From: Phoronis australis
Lineage: Eukaryota; Phoronida; Phoronidae
Assembly: GCA_002633005.1 (NCBI GenBank)
Contig: NMRA01000424.1
Span: forward strand, 202,777 to 263,782
Direction: 5' to 3'
DNA length: 61,006 bases
The notes beneath the pieces were generated by a model. The model was not told where the DNA came from. It worked only from the letters and a program-made list of their open reading frames with translations, and ran no database searches. Positions within the stretch are counted from its first letter, which is position 1. Each line of letters opens with the position of its first letter. Of this stretch, positions 1 to 11,281 are shown one piece after another. The position numbers were made by a program, and so were the translations under genes.

Positions 1-70
1 AAAAACTGTTTTTGTTGACAAAGGAAGTTATTACATCCGAAAATTTCAAATTTCAGTTGATCCATTCTTG
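1..70 (-). repeat. Dispersed repeat fragment (family also at 22.5, 23.4 and 53.5 kb)
   Basis: Read on the minus strand, this stretch contains GGATCAACTGAAAT followed by a GGATGTAATAAC and TTTGTCAACA segment. The same order of words occurs on the plus strand at 22474 and 53462 and on the minus strand near 23445-23410. It is therefore a piece of an interspersed repeat and not a continuation of the exon at 143-207. The piece is cut by the window edge. Family unknown. Confidence 0.6.
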
Positions 71-142
71 GTACTTGCTTAAAATGCTCAGTACCTAAAG
101 GTCCAAAATCCATTCATGCCAGCAAACGAAAATACAACATAC

Positions 143-207
143 CTCCTCAGATGCAATATTTGTAAACCAGTCAGTATGGCGGTCTATGATAACTCCAGAG
201 TCAAGCA
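143..207 (-). CDS. Internal coding exon of a minus-strand gene of unknown function
   Basis: On the minus strand an AG precedes TGCTTGAC and a strong donor (GAGGAG|GTATGT) follows, giving a 65-bp exon. It starts in the phase left by the exon at 483-597: one base G plus TG makes a Val codon, and the exon then closes in phase 0 after 22 codons. The encoded stretch includes LDSGVIIDRHTDWFTN and ends in ASEE. The exact phase match and the strong donor are the main support. The acceptor tract is weak. I do not recognise the protein, and no further exon fits between here and base 1, where repeat sequence begins. Confidence 0.5.
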
Positions 208-482
208 CTCACTTACAAAATGACCTCATATGTGATCATCAAATTTCCCAAATATGCTCGAATTACAATATGTACATTGGTACCAGAAATCAAAGTAATG
301 ACTCCTTCAAAGTATCAACATCAAACTTTAATGTGTAAACACTGAACAGGCATTACAGGTACATTTTGAGCAAAGTAATTATCATTGAAATCGTAAATTA
401 TTGAGATCAATTTTAGGTTAAAAAAGTTATTTTGAACGAAACTGAACACTAAGAAACCAAGAGTTTTTAATTTAAAACTCAC

Positions 483-597
483 CAGGCTTGTCTGAAAAAT
501 CCAACTCTGCAAAGATGCAATCATAATGGCGGTGTATAAGATATAACTCAGATATCCCAGTTTCACAATGCGCAGGTGCCAAAACAATCATTTCATG
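483..597 (-). CDS. Coding exon of the same minus-strand gene
   Basis: On the minus strand a pyrimidine-rich acceptor (GACCCCTCCCCAG) precedes CATGAAATG, and the donor CCTG|GTGAGT lies at 482-477. The 115-bp exon is in phase 0 at its start and leaves one base, which joins in frame to 143-207. It encodes MIVLAPAHCETG, then LYLIHRHYDCIFAELDF and SDKP. The frame stays open further upstream to an ATG at 771 that is directly preceded by a stop, so the exon could instead be a 289-bp first exon; earlier acceptors at GTGCTCAG are also possible. The protein family is not recognised. I infer a real gene from the splice signals and phase, not from homology. Confidence 0.5.
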
Positions 598-3500
598 CTG
601 GGGAGGGGTCAAACATGTTGCTGGGCAAGGGTCAAACTGAGCACGGGTATTGCATATGAAAATTGGGATATTTTTGGGATTGATAATTAAGTCAAATATG
701 GGTTTTAATTCATACGAACAGGATAAGCACAACTTGATATTTTCGAATACAGACACGTGAAAATGATTCATTTATATTAACCCGGGTGGAAGAACGATTA
801 GTGGAGGTCAAGAGTGACTGAGCCAAGAATCAGCTTAATTAGTCTCGTTATCTAATCAACTAATTATAGATTGATGTGAGTAATGCTCATGCTTGTTTAC
901 AACATTACATTTGTACATCAGTGAGCACACGGCACCAACAGGAAGTGTGCTCTGAAAACATCAATCAAAAGATGGCTACTCAACTGATCTGAAGTAAGAC
1001 GCACGCTGCGGCATTAAATACATAGCACAGGACAACATTGTGCAGTACACAACAGTATAGAATCGAAAAAAGTTATCCTTTGTGGCAACGCTGTTGTTTT
1101 TCCTTATTAACACATTGTAGCCAACAAACACGATGAGCAAACGAGTAGCAGCAGATGCAGTCAAGGTCAAATCAAGGTCAAAGGCGCAAACTGCATTGGC
1201 AACTTTCATGTAAATCACAGAGACATGACTCGTTAACAATCGTTTCATTTAAACCACTGAACATAAAAAGCCTATTGCCTACATTACATTTAAATTTAGT
1301 TAGGAATGTACACAAGTACTAGAAACCGTTATTATATTACCAAGACATGTTTTGTTGCCAATCTTAGAATTAGCCAATGAATGTACAGAATTCCATTAGT
1401 ACAGGTAACCTGAGACGGGCCTAATCGGAGTCCAAACCTTGGAACAAAGGTTGCCATTTGCAATAAAAAACACCTTAAATTTGGAACAGTAAAATCTGAC
1501 CTACTGCTTGCTCTAAAGGTTAGAATTAGTCTAAAATTTTAAGCTATTAACATGGAAGAAGGATGTCAGAAATTCTGGAACAGATTTTTTCACATCAAAC
1601 ATAAAAAACTTCTCAGTTTTGCATAACCAAATATCCAAATTTTGGGAACATGACTGCAATAACTACCTGAACTCCATAGCAATGTCACAAATGAATTTTT
1701 CACAATTTTAAATTATGTAATTTATCATCATCACCACATCCAGGGGAGATAATCATACAGGAGCCCCAAACCAGCATACAACATATGAAAAATCGCCTCT
1801 TGGATTTCGCACAAAAATAACTGAAAGAATTTTTACTTTGAAAGTATGACTACTTTGCAATAAGTAATGGAAACTAAATGTCAAATGCTGTTTTCATATC
1901 TGCACCGTGCAAGGAATTATATAATAATTATAGCTAAAACTGTCTTTATTTCTGTGGGAAACATTGACAAAATAAAATTTCACTTGTCCTCCACATCCTG
2001 TGCAAAGCAAGTGAAGAATAAGAGCTAGTTCCATAAACTGTATGTTAGTGTGTCTATGTGCAGACGCACAGACACAAAAAACTACGTCCAAAAATGAGAC
2101 CTGGGTAGAGTTCACCCACGCTAAGACCTCGCTAAATCCTAGCCTAAATCACGTTTTCATTTGAAATACAAGGCAAAATCTCACGTAATCTCAGTCTGGC
2201 TTATTAGCGCGGTACTAGCATTACTAAACCTTACTCTTTATTAATCTTGCCATTTGGCAAAGCCTACATGACTGTGTCACTTGGGCAGAATTTGATCTTA
2301 ATCACAATTTGAAGCAAGTATTGATTTCCTAGTCTTTTTGTACGACACAAGAAGGCTTCTAGAGATATAGACTTTTAAACAACAGCATTCAACTACAGGC
2401 AGATCAGAAAAAAATAAATTAAAAATGTTCCTGTTTTGATTTGATAAGAATTTTCCATACAGTAATGACAATTGTAGAGAATACAAATGATCAGGTTAAC
2501 AAAACAAGAGCAGGGTTCGACTTGATGTGTACCGTAAAATCTTGACAATTTTAGACAAAACCAATTGTCAAAGTTACATCTTTTTTGTTTTTCTAGATTT
2601 TCCAACAAAACTGTGAAAGCCCACAATCTTCTAAAACTGTTCAGGTCTTCCCATTAATAGTTGCCTGATTACCCGCGGCAACTAGATTTCGAAGTCGGAC
2701 AAGTGAGACTGAGACCAGGGAACCAGTTGCCAGGCGGGCAAGTGAGTATAGAAACTAAAATTCTAGAAAATCATCATCACCTGCTTTAATTCTAGTCACT
2801 ATAAGTCGGTCTCAGCCAGGATATTGATTGCCTCGCCGATCTAAAAATTTTATAATCTGTCATCTCTTAATTGCAATTCTCTCATTCAAAATCGATCTCC
2901 ACAACCGTGTATTTTAATCAGACCTGTTCATTTTCGTCAAAAGATGTCGCCACCCCAGAAATTGAAGATTTCTATTGGCTGACAAATAAAGAGACTAGTG
3001 CTGACTTGTGTCAGGAGCAGGTTGAGAAAATGTACCTCGACTAAATACACAATAAATAATGTTCAAACTCAAATGAAATTGTTTCTGTAAGCAAATTTGA
3101 CAAGTTCTAAACGTATTTTCGCAACTGAATATCTAGATTATGGATAATGTAACTCAGGGGATCTGTGACAGGAACAAAAGTATCAATTAAGATCTATCTG
3201 CTTCAAAAATCATGCAGTATGACAGCTGACTTTACTGTTCAATAACAATCATTTGTAAAAAAAGTATAATGAGTATACGAAATCAAGAAAAGGACAATTT
3301 CGACTGCAATGAGAATCAGACTACCGGTGTATGAAAAACCGGCATTCTACCACGATTCTCCTGCTGAAGGTATGGAGCAATCTTATGCGTTGGCTTTAGT
3401 GCTAGTTTCTTTTTTACGCCGATTATCCAATTAACCGTTCTTCTTCCACGGATTGCTTGCACGTCACAACAAATTATCGAAACTGGTTTTACTTCATTTT

Positions 3501-4304
3501 AAGTTTTTAGTATTTTAATACCAACAAATCGAATTTCGGATAAAATTTTGCTGCAGCCTTTTACGTGATAGTTTTAAGAGTACAATGTATTTTTAACGAG
3601 GTGACAATCCTTAATTGGTGATCGTATTTCGACAACCGCCAGTTACAACTACAAGTACAAAACTGGCGTAGTGCATTTCAGCTACAACGTCTGTCAAAAG
3701 TGTAAAGCACGTGGCTATCGTTAGGGAGGGCAATCAAAAAGTAGGTCACGGTGCTCCATATCTGCCTCCATGTAAAACCCACGTCGGTAAATTACCCGAT
3801 TTCAGACTTCAAAGTTATCTATAAGGCAATTTTGTGTTATAAATCATTACCTTAGTCTTTATTTGTAAGTTTGTAATCTTTTTGTCTCAAATTATCGCTG
3901 ATAAATCATTTTTGTAAGCTTTTTTTAGCGCTCGATTTTCCGCCATGCGATCAACTTTCGAAAAAGTACCTCTTGTTCCTCCTATCCAAAAGAGCACTAT
4001 ACTCTCAAATACAAACATTAAATTTGGACAGGATGTAGTTTAGATGCGTGCGCATCTACTCAAGTTGTTTTCTCGAAGTCACGGCAAGTTTTCATGGCGA
4101 GTTTTCGATCGTCCGGAAGGCTTAATTTTGGTCGGTCGGGAGATTGACGTTTTTCCAGATTTGCGCAATATGCCCCCCCCCCCCATTTTTAGATGAGGAG
4201 TTTATCGCTCTTTTATTTGGTAATTATTTCATTTTCAGAAATTCTGTCAAACTGCTGCTCATTGGCACTTTTCAAACAGCAGTCGTTAGTAACTAAGTCG
4301 CCGC
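598..4304. other. No supported gene; probable intronic or intergenic sequence
   Basis: I see no exon here that can be supported. A short plus-strand ORF from an ATG at about 3315 runs into a donor-like GAAG|GTATGG, and one at about 3943 has a good start context (CCGCCATGC). Both are short and unlinked to any downstream exon in a compatible phase. A C homopolymer lies near 4172-4184. If the exon at 5479-5511 belongs to the minus-strand gene, most of this stretch is its intron. Confidence 0.4.
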
Positions 4305-4484
4305 ATGTCAGCGCCACCAGCGGCTACATTGAAGTTCAGTGGCATCGTAACTTCACCGTTTGAAATAAAGTTGTTACAAAGTTTTTGTTGCTTAAATGAT
4401 GAAATCCTTCATGTTAGGAGTGATTTGTTTTCCCAAATGGTCGTTTGTCTACTTTCTGATGTTTTTTGCCAAGATACGATCTAA
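4305..4484 (+). CDS. Possible 5' coding segment, 59 codons, weak
   Basis: An ATG in GC-rich context opens a 59-codon frame beginning MSAPPAATLKFSGI. A moderate donor (ATC|GTAACT) after codon 14 would end in phase 0 and could join the phase-0 exon at 7244. That link is inference only: no acceptor-donor chain proves it, and the ORF could be chance or a leader ORF. Confidence 0.15.
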   Translation: MSAPPAATLKFSGIVTSPFEIKLLQSFCCLNDEILHVRSDLFSQMVVCLLSDVFCQDTI

Positions 4485-4587
4485 TAGTACATGGGTGGCA
4501 CCCAGTACTGAAAAAAAGGGGGAGCTATAGCCTCCCCCAGCCCCCTGTTACTGTCAGGCAATGATGTGTTGCCCATGTAGTAGTATT

Positions 4588-4750
4588 CAGGGGCAGATCT
4601 AGGATTTTTAGATAGGAGGGGGGGCAGGGCAGAGTGTTACGCAGGATTTTACCCATAAGATATTTGCACCCTCAAACTGCCAAATGAAATAGAGTTTTAG
4701 GGGGGGGGGGGCATGGGCCAGGCCCCCTTGCCCCCCCCAATCCACCAATG
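4588..4750. mobile_element. hAT-like MITE, copy 1
   Basis: Starts CAGGGGCAGATCTAGGATTT and carries the G-run, CAGGGCAGAGT, CTGCCAAATG and ATGGGCC words shared in the same order with 30969-31128 and, inverted, with 15204-15369. CAGGGGCGGATC-type ends are typical of hAT-derived MITEs. No coding capacity, and no clear target duplication at this copy. Confidence 0.6.
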
Positions 4751-5304
4751 TGATCTTGTGATTTGAAGTGAAATTTCCTCCTAGCTCAGATGTGGTGTCT
4801 TTGCTCTTTGCCTTTTAAGCTGTGTAATCCATTGTTTTCGTCAAACACGATGAGCCTGTTCTATATGCTAACAACACACTTAAACAGCAATATCTCTGTA
4901 GAAATCGATCCAAATTTTATATAATACACACCACCCTGTTTGTCTCAATGAGACGAATCTTTTCATATGCACAAGTATATTCTTTTATTTTTTACTAAAA
5001 TTATGTAAAAAGGCAGATATTTTACGCATAATCGTCGCATTTCAACGGCCATTTTCTCATCAACCGCTCATCCAATTTTTCTGATTTTTGCACCATTTCA
5101 TTTCTCCACCAAGGGCTTTTCAAAAATGTATGACACATGGGTATTGTAAAAAAAATAAAAAACGTAGTCCTCCCTACTATCGTCAGCTGTGACACAGCGA
5201 CAATGTGCTTGTTCATTCAGCCATCCAGTTATGAGTCACTAGCAAACTAAATTTCTAATAGAAAAAACACACAGAAACAACGAGGAAGTGATTGTGCGAG
5301 GCTG

Positions 5305-5570
5305 TGAAGGCCAATGAATGACGTCACCGGCGAATTATTTGTTTTTGTCTTTTCAGTTTTCGAGGGCGAATTTCGAATTTATAGCAAAAATGAGGGTTTT
5401 GAAACTAGTAGTCTTTACTTCATAAACAGCAAACACATACAGTTACATTTCAGGGAAGAAGGCTAAAATAAAATTTACCTGCGTCAAAGCGTTGAAGAGC
5501 TTTTTGTTCATACTTCAGTCCGCACCGTCCTTAACAACACGTTTCAGCGGGAACATGAGTGACGTCACAG
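5305..5570 (-). promoter_or_regulatory. Candidate promoter with CCAAT box and two CRE palindromes
   Basis: Two perfect TGACGTCA palindromes (5319-5326 and 5560-5567), the binding site of CREB/ATF bZIP factors, flank a possible minus-strand first exon at 5479-5511. A CCAAT box sits at 5311-5315 beside the first. The palindromes read the same on both strands, so this could serve a divergent pair: the minus-strand gene to the left and the plus-strand gene starting somewhere to the right. Inference from motifs only. Confidence 0.35.
5479..5511 (-). CDS. Possible first coding exon of the minus-strand gene
   Basis: On the minus strand an ATG opens MNKKLFNALTQ and runs straight into a strong donor, GACGCAG|GTAAAT, at 5478. 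It ends in phase 0, the phase needed by the exon at 483-597, and lies about 50 bp downstream of a CRE palindrome. The coding part is only 11 codons, so chance cannot be excluded; another frame of the same exon is also open across the donor. Confidence 0.3.
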
Positions 5571-6392
5571 CGTGCTCGCTGAAATTTTCAACTAGGTTAA
5601 GATGCCCATGCCCAAAATTTGTTGCACAAACTAATAAATTTGTACCATAACACAACGTGGAAACTATTTTATCGCTAGAAAAGTAATGACATTAATTTTG
5701 TTTTCCAAAATAAATACACTGCTTAAACACTGTTGAGCCACATCTAGAAAAAACATGTTCAGCGAAGAAGTAGCCGTATTGCAAGGCGCTCTTTTGTTGC
5801 ACAAGGGTCACCTGAAAAAGGTGAAATAGTAATCAATTTCATCGGTGAAATTTTATTTTGAAAAGTCTAGGGAACATAGTTCATGGCCATTGTTTTGTCT
5901 TATCTTGTTTTATATATCCCTGCCCGCATAGCCATAGTCTCTGCTGGCAGGCGACTGTGAGAGCCAGAGTCTGAGAGGCAACACGGACCACGGTTGACCA
6001 CCACAGTTGAGCTCCTATAGGCGCTTCTTATGCCAGAAGCTTTTCGGCAAATTATGCCTCGCACTGACTAAAATATCAGTCACGTTGTTATAAATACCTT
6101 TTGTTCATGTAGGGACACATTAGGAGGCCGTCGATGTATTTAATTCCTTCCAAATCGAACAAATATCAAACAGTTTCTTCGAGCAGTCGCTCGTTCAGTT
6201 CTCAAAATTGATAACTCGCCCTTTTTTACACTGCAGGCGGCAGTTGGTATGACGGCTGAAAAGCTTCTGGCATATGAACTGCCTACAGGAGCTACACCAT
6301 CTCTACCCAGCTAGAGACGGCGGTCACGGTCTGTAGGCAGTGTTGTGAAACGTGCCTCCGGTGAATCATATATGAGCCTTTGTTAGCCACTC

Positions 6393-6480
6393 GTTAATAA
6401 GCAATTGCCTATTAGCTAAGTGGTTAGCACACTTGCCGGTTAAATCGGGGTCGCTGGTTCGTTTCCCGGCTATTACGACA
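6393..6480 (+). repeat. tRNA-derived SINE head, plus orientation
   Basis: A box TAGCTAAGTGGTTAGC at 6413-6428 and B box GGTTCGTTTCC at 6456-6466, separated as in a tRNA gene, form an internal RNA polymerase III promoter. The cloverleaf is not intact, so this is a SINE head and not a functional tRNA. Confidence 0.65.
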
Positions 6481-6735
6481 ATTGGCGTTGTGGGCAGGAG
6501 CAAGCACGCCACCTGGCAGATGAACACAAAAAATTCTACTCCTGGAACGTCACAAGATTCTACTTCTGGACTTTTACTTCACCTGGATCACCGCCTGACA
6601 CTTGAACCCCAAGATTGTGTCGCGTTAAGGTCCTCGACTCGTGGTCTAGGATCACCATCAAGCATGCTGTCTGAGGTCCGAGAGTCCATGTAGTGCTTCA
6701 TCGGTATATCATCTGTTTGCCGACCACGCCAGTTG

Positions 6736-6830
6736 TCGTAATAGACGGGAATCCAACCAGTGACCGCGATTTAACTGGCGAGCCTGCTGACCATTCAGCT
6801 AATAGGCAATTGCCCGTTACAGACTGGCTA
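6736..6830 (-). repeat. tRNA-derived SINE head, minus orientation
   Basis: Inverted counterpart of the head at 6393-6480. On the minus strand the A-box-like TAGCTGAATGGTCAGC (6801-6786) precedes the B-box-like GGTTGGATTCC (6758-6748). The arm continues to AGCCTTTGTTAGCCAG at about 6838, matching the left arm. The A box is slightly degenerate. Confidence 0.6.
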
Positions 6831-7243
6831 ACAAAGGCTCATTATGATTCACTGGAAGCACGTTTCACAACAGCAGTGCAGCACTGAAATACGCCAGAAG
6901 TTTTTCGGCGAATTATGCCTCAGACTGATTAAAACATCAAAGTCACGTTGATATAAGTACCTGTTGCGCTTTGACGGACACCTTAGGAGGCCGTCGATGT
7001 CTTTAATTCCTTCAGTTCTAACTCAAACACTCTCGTGATCAAACTTTTTCTTCGAGCAGTCCTTCATTCAGTTACCCAAATCAGTAACTGGCCATTTTTA
7101 ACACTGCACGGGCCAGGAGTGATGTCATATCTCTTGTTTTGTGTGTGCGATGAACCATTGATGAGATGCCAAATCTCGAGATGAAATTCATCAGCAATGT
7201 GCATGGAATGATGGTATCATGGTGACCTGTTTTGTACTTCTAG

Positions 7244-7360
7244 GATGAGGCTACAGATACGAGAGAAACTCACAGAGTTGTCAGTGAGGCAGTCTATGAA
7301 ATTATCATAGGACTATGGACAAAACACACTGAATATGAACGTGATTTCTGGAAGTTTAAG
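7244..7360 (+). CDS. Exon (residues 1-39 of the visible protein)
   Basis: Preceded by TTGTACTTCTAG and followed by GTACGT; 39 codons, phase 0 at both ends. Starts DEATDTRETHRVVSEAV and ends ERDFWKFK. It has an acceptor and no initiating Met, so at least one upstream coding exon exists. One other frame opens with ATG but stops after 21 codons. Confidence 0.8.
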
Positions 7361-8827
7361 GTACGTATTTTACAACTTACCGCCTCATTAACTCTGTTGA
7401 TCTCTTTGCCTGTTATTTAAGTTGGGTTCTGTTTCTGGTATTGGGTGCATTTTGCTCACATTGACTTCATAGGTGATTCATCTCGTGCTTAATTTTGGGT
7501 TGGCTGACTGAACATAAAGGAAGCAGTGTGGCCTTGTGGGATAAGTGTTTGCTTCCTTTATTCAAGGTCGTGTTTTTTTTTGAGTAAAATTTTGCTCTGT
7601 GGTGTTACATTCACGTTGGCCTTCGTATATGCCCGGGTCTTAAGTTGGTTGTTATCTGAGTGGCTTCTTATTTTTCGTTTAAACAGTGACATTATATCTG
7701 CTTGCCATCTTAGTAATGCCCTTTTTATTTACACGACTTACCGTTGTCAGATTGCCCTTTGAAGTTGTTTCAGGGCTTGGAAAGAAGTTGAAATCAGGCT
7801 CTTCATGTTGGCTGGTCACTGTGCGTCGTTTTAATCCACTGAACTTGGTCTTACAGAATAACCAATTGTCAGCTTTTTGCAAACCCGTAAAATGCTTCTC
7901 ATGTTTATGGGGAACACGTTGAGACCAAATTTATAACGGTATGTAGCCTACATCAAATGTTCCCTTCTTGGACCTGGCACACGCTCGTAGCTGCTTTATT
8001 GTTAGGGTTGTGTGGAACCTTTTTGGCTTATCCACATATCTTTGTGTTTTGTCAAATACCTACAAAACCTCACATTTAACTCAGTAAAGTATATTTTCTG
8101 AGAGTAGAAGCCTGTAGAATTTGATTTTTGACTTTATATCAATCTGCCGTTATTTGGGTCAGGTGACCACGGCTGTTTGATAAATTGATGGCAAAGCAAC
8201 AGAATCAATAGCATGACCAAGTTTTGTTTGACATATTATGTGTTCAATATGAAATCTCAAAAACGCTGTCACAGTTTTCTGAAGTATTATTTCACTCATT
8301 TGCGTTTGTACAATGTTTGGATTTTTTTCATATAAGTCACGGCAGTCCTATTTTTGATAACCCCTCGTGCGTGATTGGGACAATGCAATTCCTGGCAGCA
8401 TTTTGGAAGACAGTGCATAAACTGGCGTATTCAAAAGTTTCATGTAATTCTGGTCAACAATTGGATATTTTTCTAGGGTCCTATATGACCCCTACGTAAC
8501 ATTAAACTGAATACACACCATTCTGTCACTTTGCAATGCATACATAGTTACCACCAGTGATTCTCATTATAATAGACTGATGCTCCTAATTGACCTATAG
8601 CAAGCTCCGTCCCCTTGTGAAATGTTGACAAACAAACAGTAAGTTTTACCCGGCAATGTGTTGTTTGTCAGGAAAAAAAGCGGCTTGGAAACCTAGGTGT
8701 GTCACAAATGCTGTGTTCTAATTGGTTAGTTAAACCGTCAAAATCCTGGCGATAGGTCAGTTCTGGAGAAGGGCACAGCTTGACATACATGGGTGCATGT
8801 GCTAACTTTGTTGTCGTTTCTATTTAG

Positions 8828-9004
8828 CTGACCACTATCTTAACACTGAAGATTGTCGAACACACAGACATGTTTGCCAAAGATCCGCAGGTGTCAACAC
8901 TCTTCAGTCGCTACCAGGTGGAGTTGTTTGCCTTACCGCCTGTAGATGTCCTTCTATATTTACACGTAGTGCAAGACTGCGATTTGTGGGCAGAAGTAGC
9001 AATG
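8828..9004 (+). CDS. Exon (residues 40-98)
   Basis: Acceptor TTTCTATTTAG, donor ATG|GTAAGA (near consensus), 59 codons, phase 0-0. Begins LTTILTLKIVEH and contains ALPPVDVLLYLHVVQ, a leucine-rich amphipathic stretch fitting a helix. Confidence 0.85.
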
Positions 9005-9785
9005 GTAAGAGACTACAGGAGTTTTACATTCACTTGACAGAATTGGGTCGCACTCCGCTGAACTTGAGCAAACTTCTTGCCAGAATTATTTGGTTGTTGG
9101 GAACTTTTGTCTCAATGAAATAGCAATTCTGTCTATTAAGTTGAACATGTCATTGTGTATAACCGCAAGTTGTTTAATTACTAAAATGTAGTTGTGCACT
9201 AAATTGTCTCAGTTTTGACGAAGTGTATATAGAGCAAAGCTTGTCGAGATTTTGTTGACATTTAGCCGGAAATGAAACGGGTGCTAGTCAAAAAAAAATG
9301 GTTATGTGGTCGCCATTCTGTGCATCAAGATTTTGTCGAATTTCGAAGTAGTCCAGTTTATTTTGAAAACTAATGTTAGAATATATTACTGTTAAATTTC
9401 CCCAGTTTTGAACACAATATGCTGGGCAATGGACATTTCATTTTGCCAAATTTGTTATAAAAAATAACTTTTAAGAATCTTTTCCGTTTGATTAGCACTG
9501 TTTGTGTGAACATTTGCAATCAGTAGTAAGCCTTTGAACAGTGCAAAGATGTTGAGCTTTGCTTTTGTCGCAAACTGAAGATTTTTTCCATTTCTGTGGT
9601 GAGCAAGTTTCAGATAGTCTTCTAGTGACAGTGATGCATTGAGTTTTTCCAAGGTGTCGCTGTAAAGAATGAGTGTGCCATGTAAATGATAACTCGTGAC
9701 AACTTCCTTCAAAATACATCTCAAATCTTGTCTAATCTGGTGTCTGACATTTCCGGCCAAACGTTTTTGTACTAGATCTTGCGGG

Positions 9786-9887
9786 AATAGTCAGATGTAG
9801 AGTGCCCACATTTTTGAACCAATTTTATCCACTGACTAACGCGCATCAACTGGTTCTCAAAATGCGGGCAAGTTATATCCGACTATT
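9786..9887. mobile_element. Short palindromic MITE, copy 1 (intron 2)
   Basis: About 100 bp with imperfect inverted ends: AGTCAGATGTAGAGTGCCCA at the left mirrors TGCGGGCAAGTTATATCCGA at the right, with TTTGAACCA/TGGTTCTCAAAA next to the centre. Non-coding. Copies at 13160 and 25187. Confidence 0.6.
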
Positions 9888-10353
9888 GTCAGATCTTGCT
9901 ACAAATGATGCAGCCTTAGTTGTTAGTTTCTAGTTTATTTTGGTCTAGGAAGTAATCAATTGAATTTTACTGTTATAGGGAATCGAAAAATCTTTCTTCT
10001 GGCATGTCAGGTCTTGGATTTTTCCTTTTTAGGAATTCCTCTTTTTTGGTTTCGATTTCCTCTTATTTGATTTCCAGTTTCCTGTTTTTTCGTTCCTTTT
10101 TGTCATTATTTTGACTTCATGCAAAAACATTGATTTCAGTTAAATTTTACAACCCAAAAAATATTTCTATCACACAAGCCTATTTGTAGATCGATACATC
10201 ACTGGAAAATTTTCCTCTTTTTGTCATTGGTCATTCTGAGCCTTGTTCGAATCAGTGACCGTGCCCAAATACAGCATTTTAGGCAGTTGTAACACTAAAT
10301 CCATGGTGCTTCAATACAACTGGTTTACAAAATCCGTTTTCTTCATTTTTCAG

Positions 10354-11281
10354 GCAGTTCAGCTATTTCCTTTGTATCTATGCGAGGAATTCATGAAAAT
10401 CATTACCCAGAATGCATCTGTCCATGGTGATGTCTTAAACAGTGCTTTACCTCTGAGAATGCTATGCCAGTGTATCCTGCAGATGTCTGAGCAATGTCTG
10501 TGCATAATTAACACGGCCTGCTGCAAACAACGCCGCTCATGCATGTCTGCTGAGATTGACATGACGAGTCAGCTGCAGCATCTTTCTCAAGACTGCGGGT
10601 TTGTTGCTGGAAATGATAACTCATTAGATGCCATGTGTCAAAATTTGTCTTGGAAAACATGGACAAAGAAGATAACGGAAAGCGACCACTCAGTGTCCAA
10701 GAGCAATGTTTGTGTTGTTGTGACTTTGTGTTTGTTAAGAATCGCTAGATGTCTGGCAAATACTGAAATGATAAGCACTAAGCCTTTCCAGTCAGACCTC
10801 CATCCGTTTAATGTTAAAAGTGATGATGACGTCCATCGACTTCACTCAATGATTGCAAGTTCTAGGGCGAAAAAAGACATTGAAATTGTTAGTGCAGTGA
10901 GAAGGACAACGCAAGCTTTGATAGATGTTGTTAAGGAAATGGTGCAGATTTTCCCGGACTGCGTAAAAGATGTGGTGACAGTCCAACTGACGTCGTTTAG
11001 CAACAATTTGTTTGTGGACAACTGCTTTTATGGCAGCTGCAGCAACCGATTGCCAAAAAGAGGCTTGGATGTAGCAGCGGAGTTTGTGGCGTGTGTCCGA
11101 GGAGATATAGAACAATTTGAGTTGTCATGTGACAGCATAAGTGTTTTGAAAAGTGTTGTTAGTGAACTTGAAGCATTTGTGGAATCCACTGGGAGTTTCC
11201 AGGATCCTGAGGTTCCAGAGGACACAGCAGTAGACATCGGTGACATCTTGATGAGATCCAATGAACTATTCATCTCCGATG
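10354..11281 (+). CDS. Large central exon (residues 99-407 plus one base)
   Basis: At 928 bp this is the largest exon. Acceptor TCATTTTTCAG, donor GATG|GTAATT, phase 0 in and 1 out. It starts AVQLFPLYLCEEF. A Cys-rich segment follows (MLCQCILQMSEQCLCI, then NTACC) without regular zinc-ligand spacing. Then come a polar linker, a helical core with SAVRRTTQALIDVV, and an acidic end (PEVPEDTAVDIGDIL). The frame is open upstream to 10243 only by chance through the intron. Confidence 0.9.

Larger units (their letters stand above)
6005..7110. repeat. Composite fold-back repeat with direct and inverted copies
   Basis: A ~215-bp unit with the words CCAGAAG, TTTTCGGC, AATTATGCCTC, AGGAGGCCGTCGATGT and CTTCGAGCAGTC occurs at about 6030-6240 and again in the same direction at about 6893-7110. 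Between them lie two arms in opposite orientation, about 6330-6490 and 6710-6890, sharing GAGCCTTTGTTAGCCA, AATTGCCTATTAGCT and the tRNA-like heads listed separately. A further inverted pair joins 6005-6047 with about 6255-6300 (AAGCTTCTGGCAT). The whole looks like a SINE-bearing fold-back element. No transposase. Confidence 0.6.

Noticed and set aside
10243-10353. Upstream extension of the large exon to an in-frame ATG
   Set aside because: A good acceptor at 10353 joins in phase to the exon at 9004; the open frame before it is intron read by chance.
10359-11273. Minus-strand ORFs opposite the large exon
   Set aside because: Shadow frames of the plus-strand exon, whose splice signals and phase are consistent.
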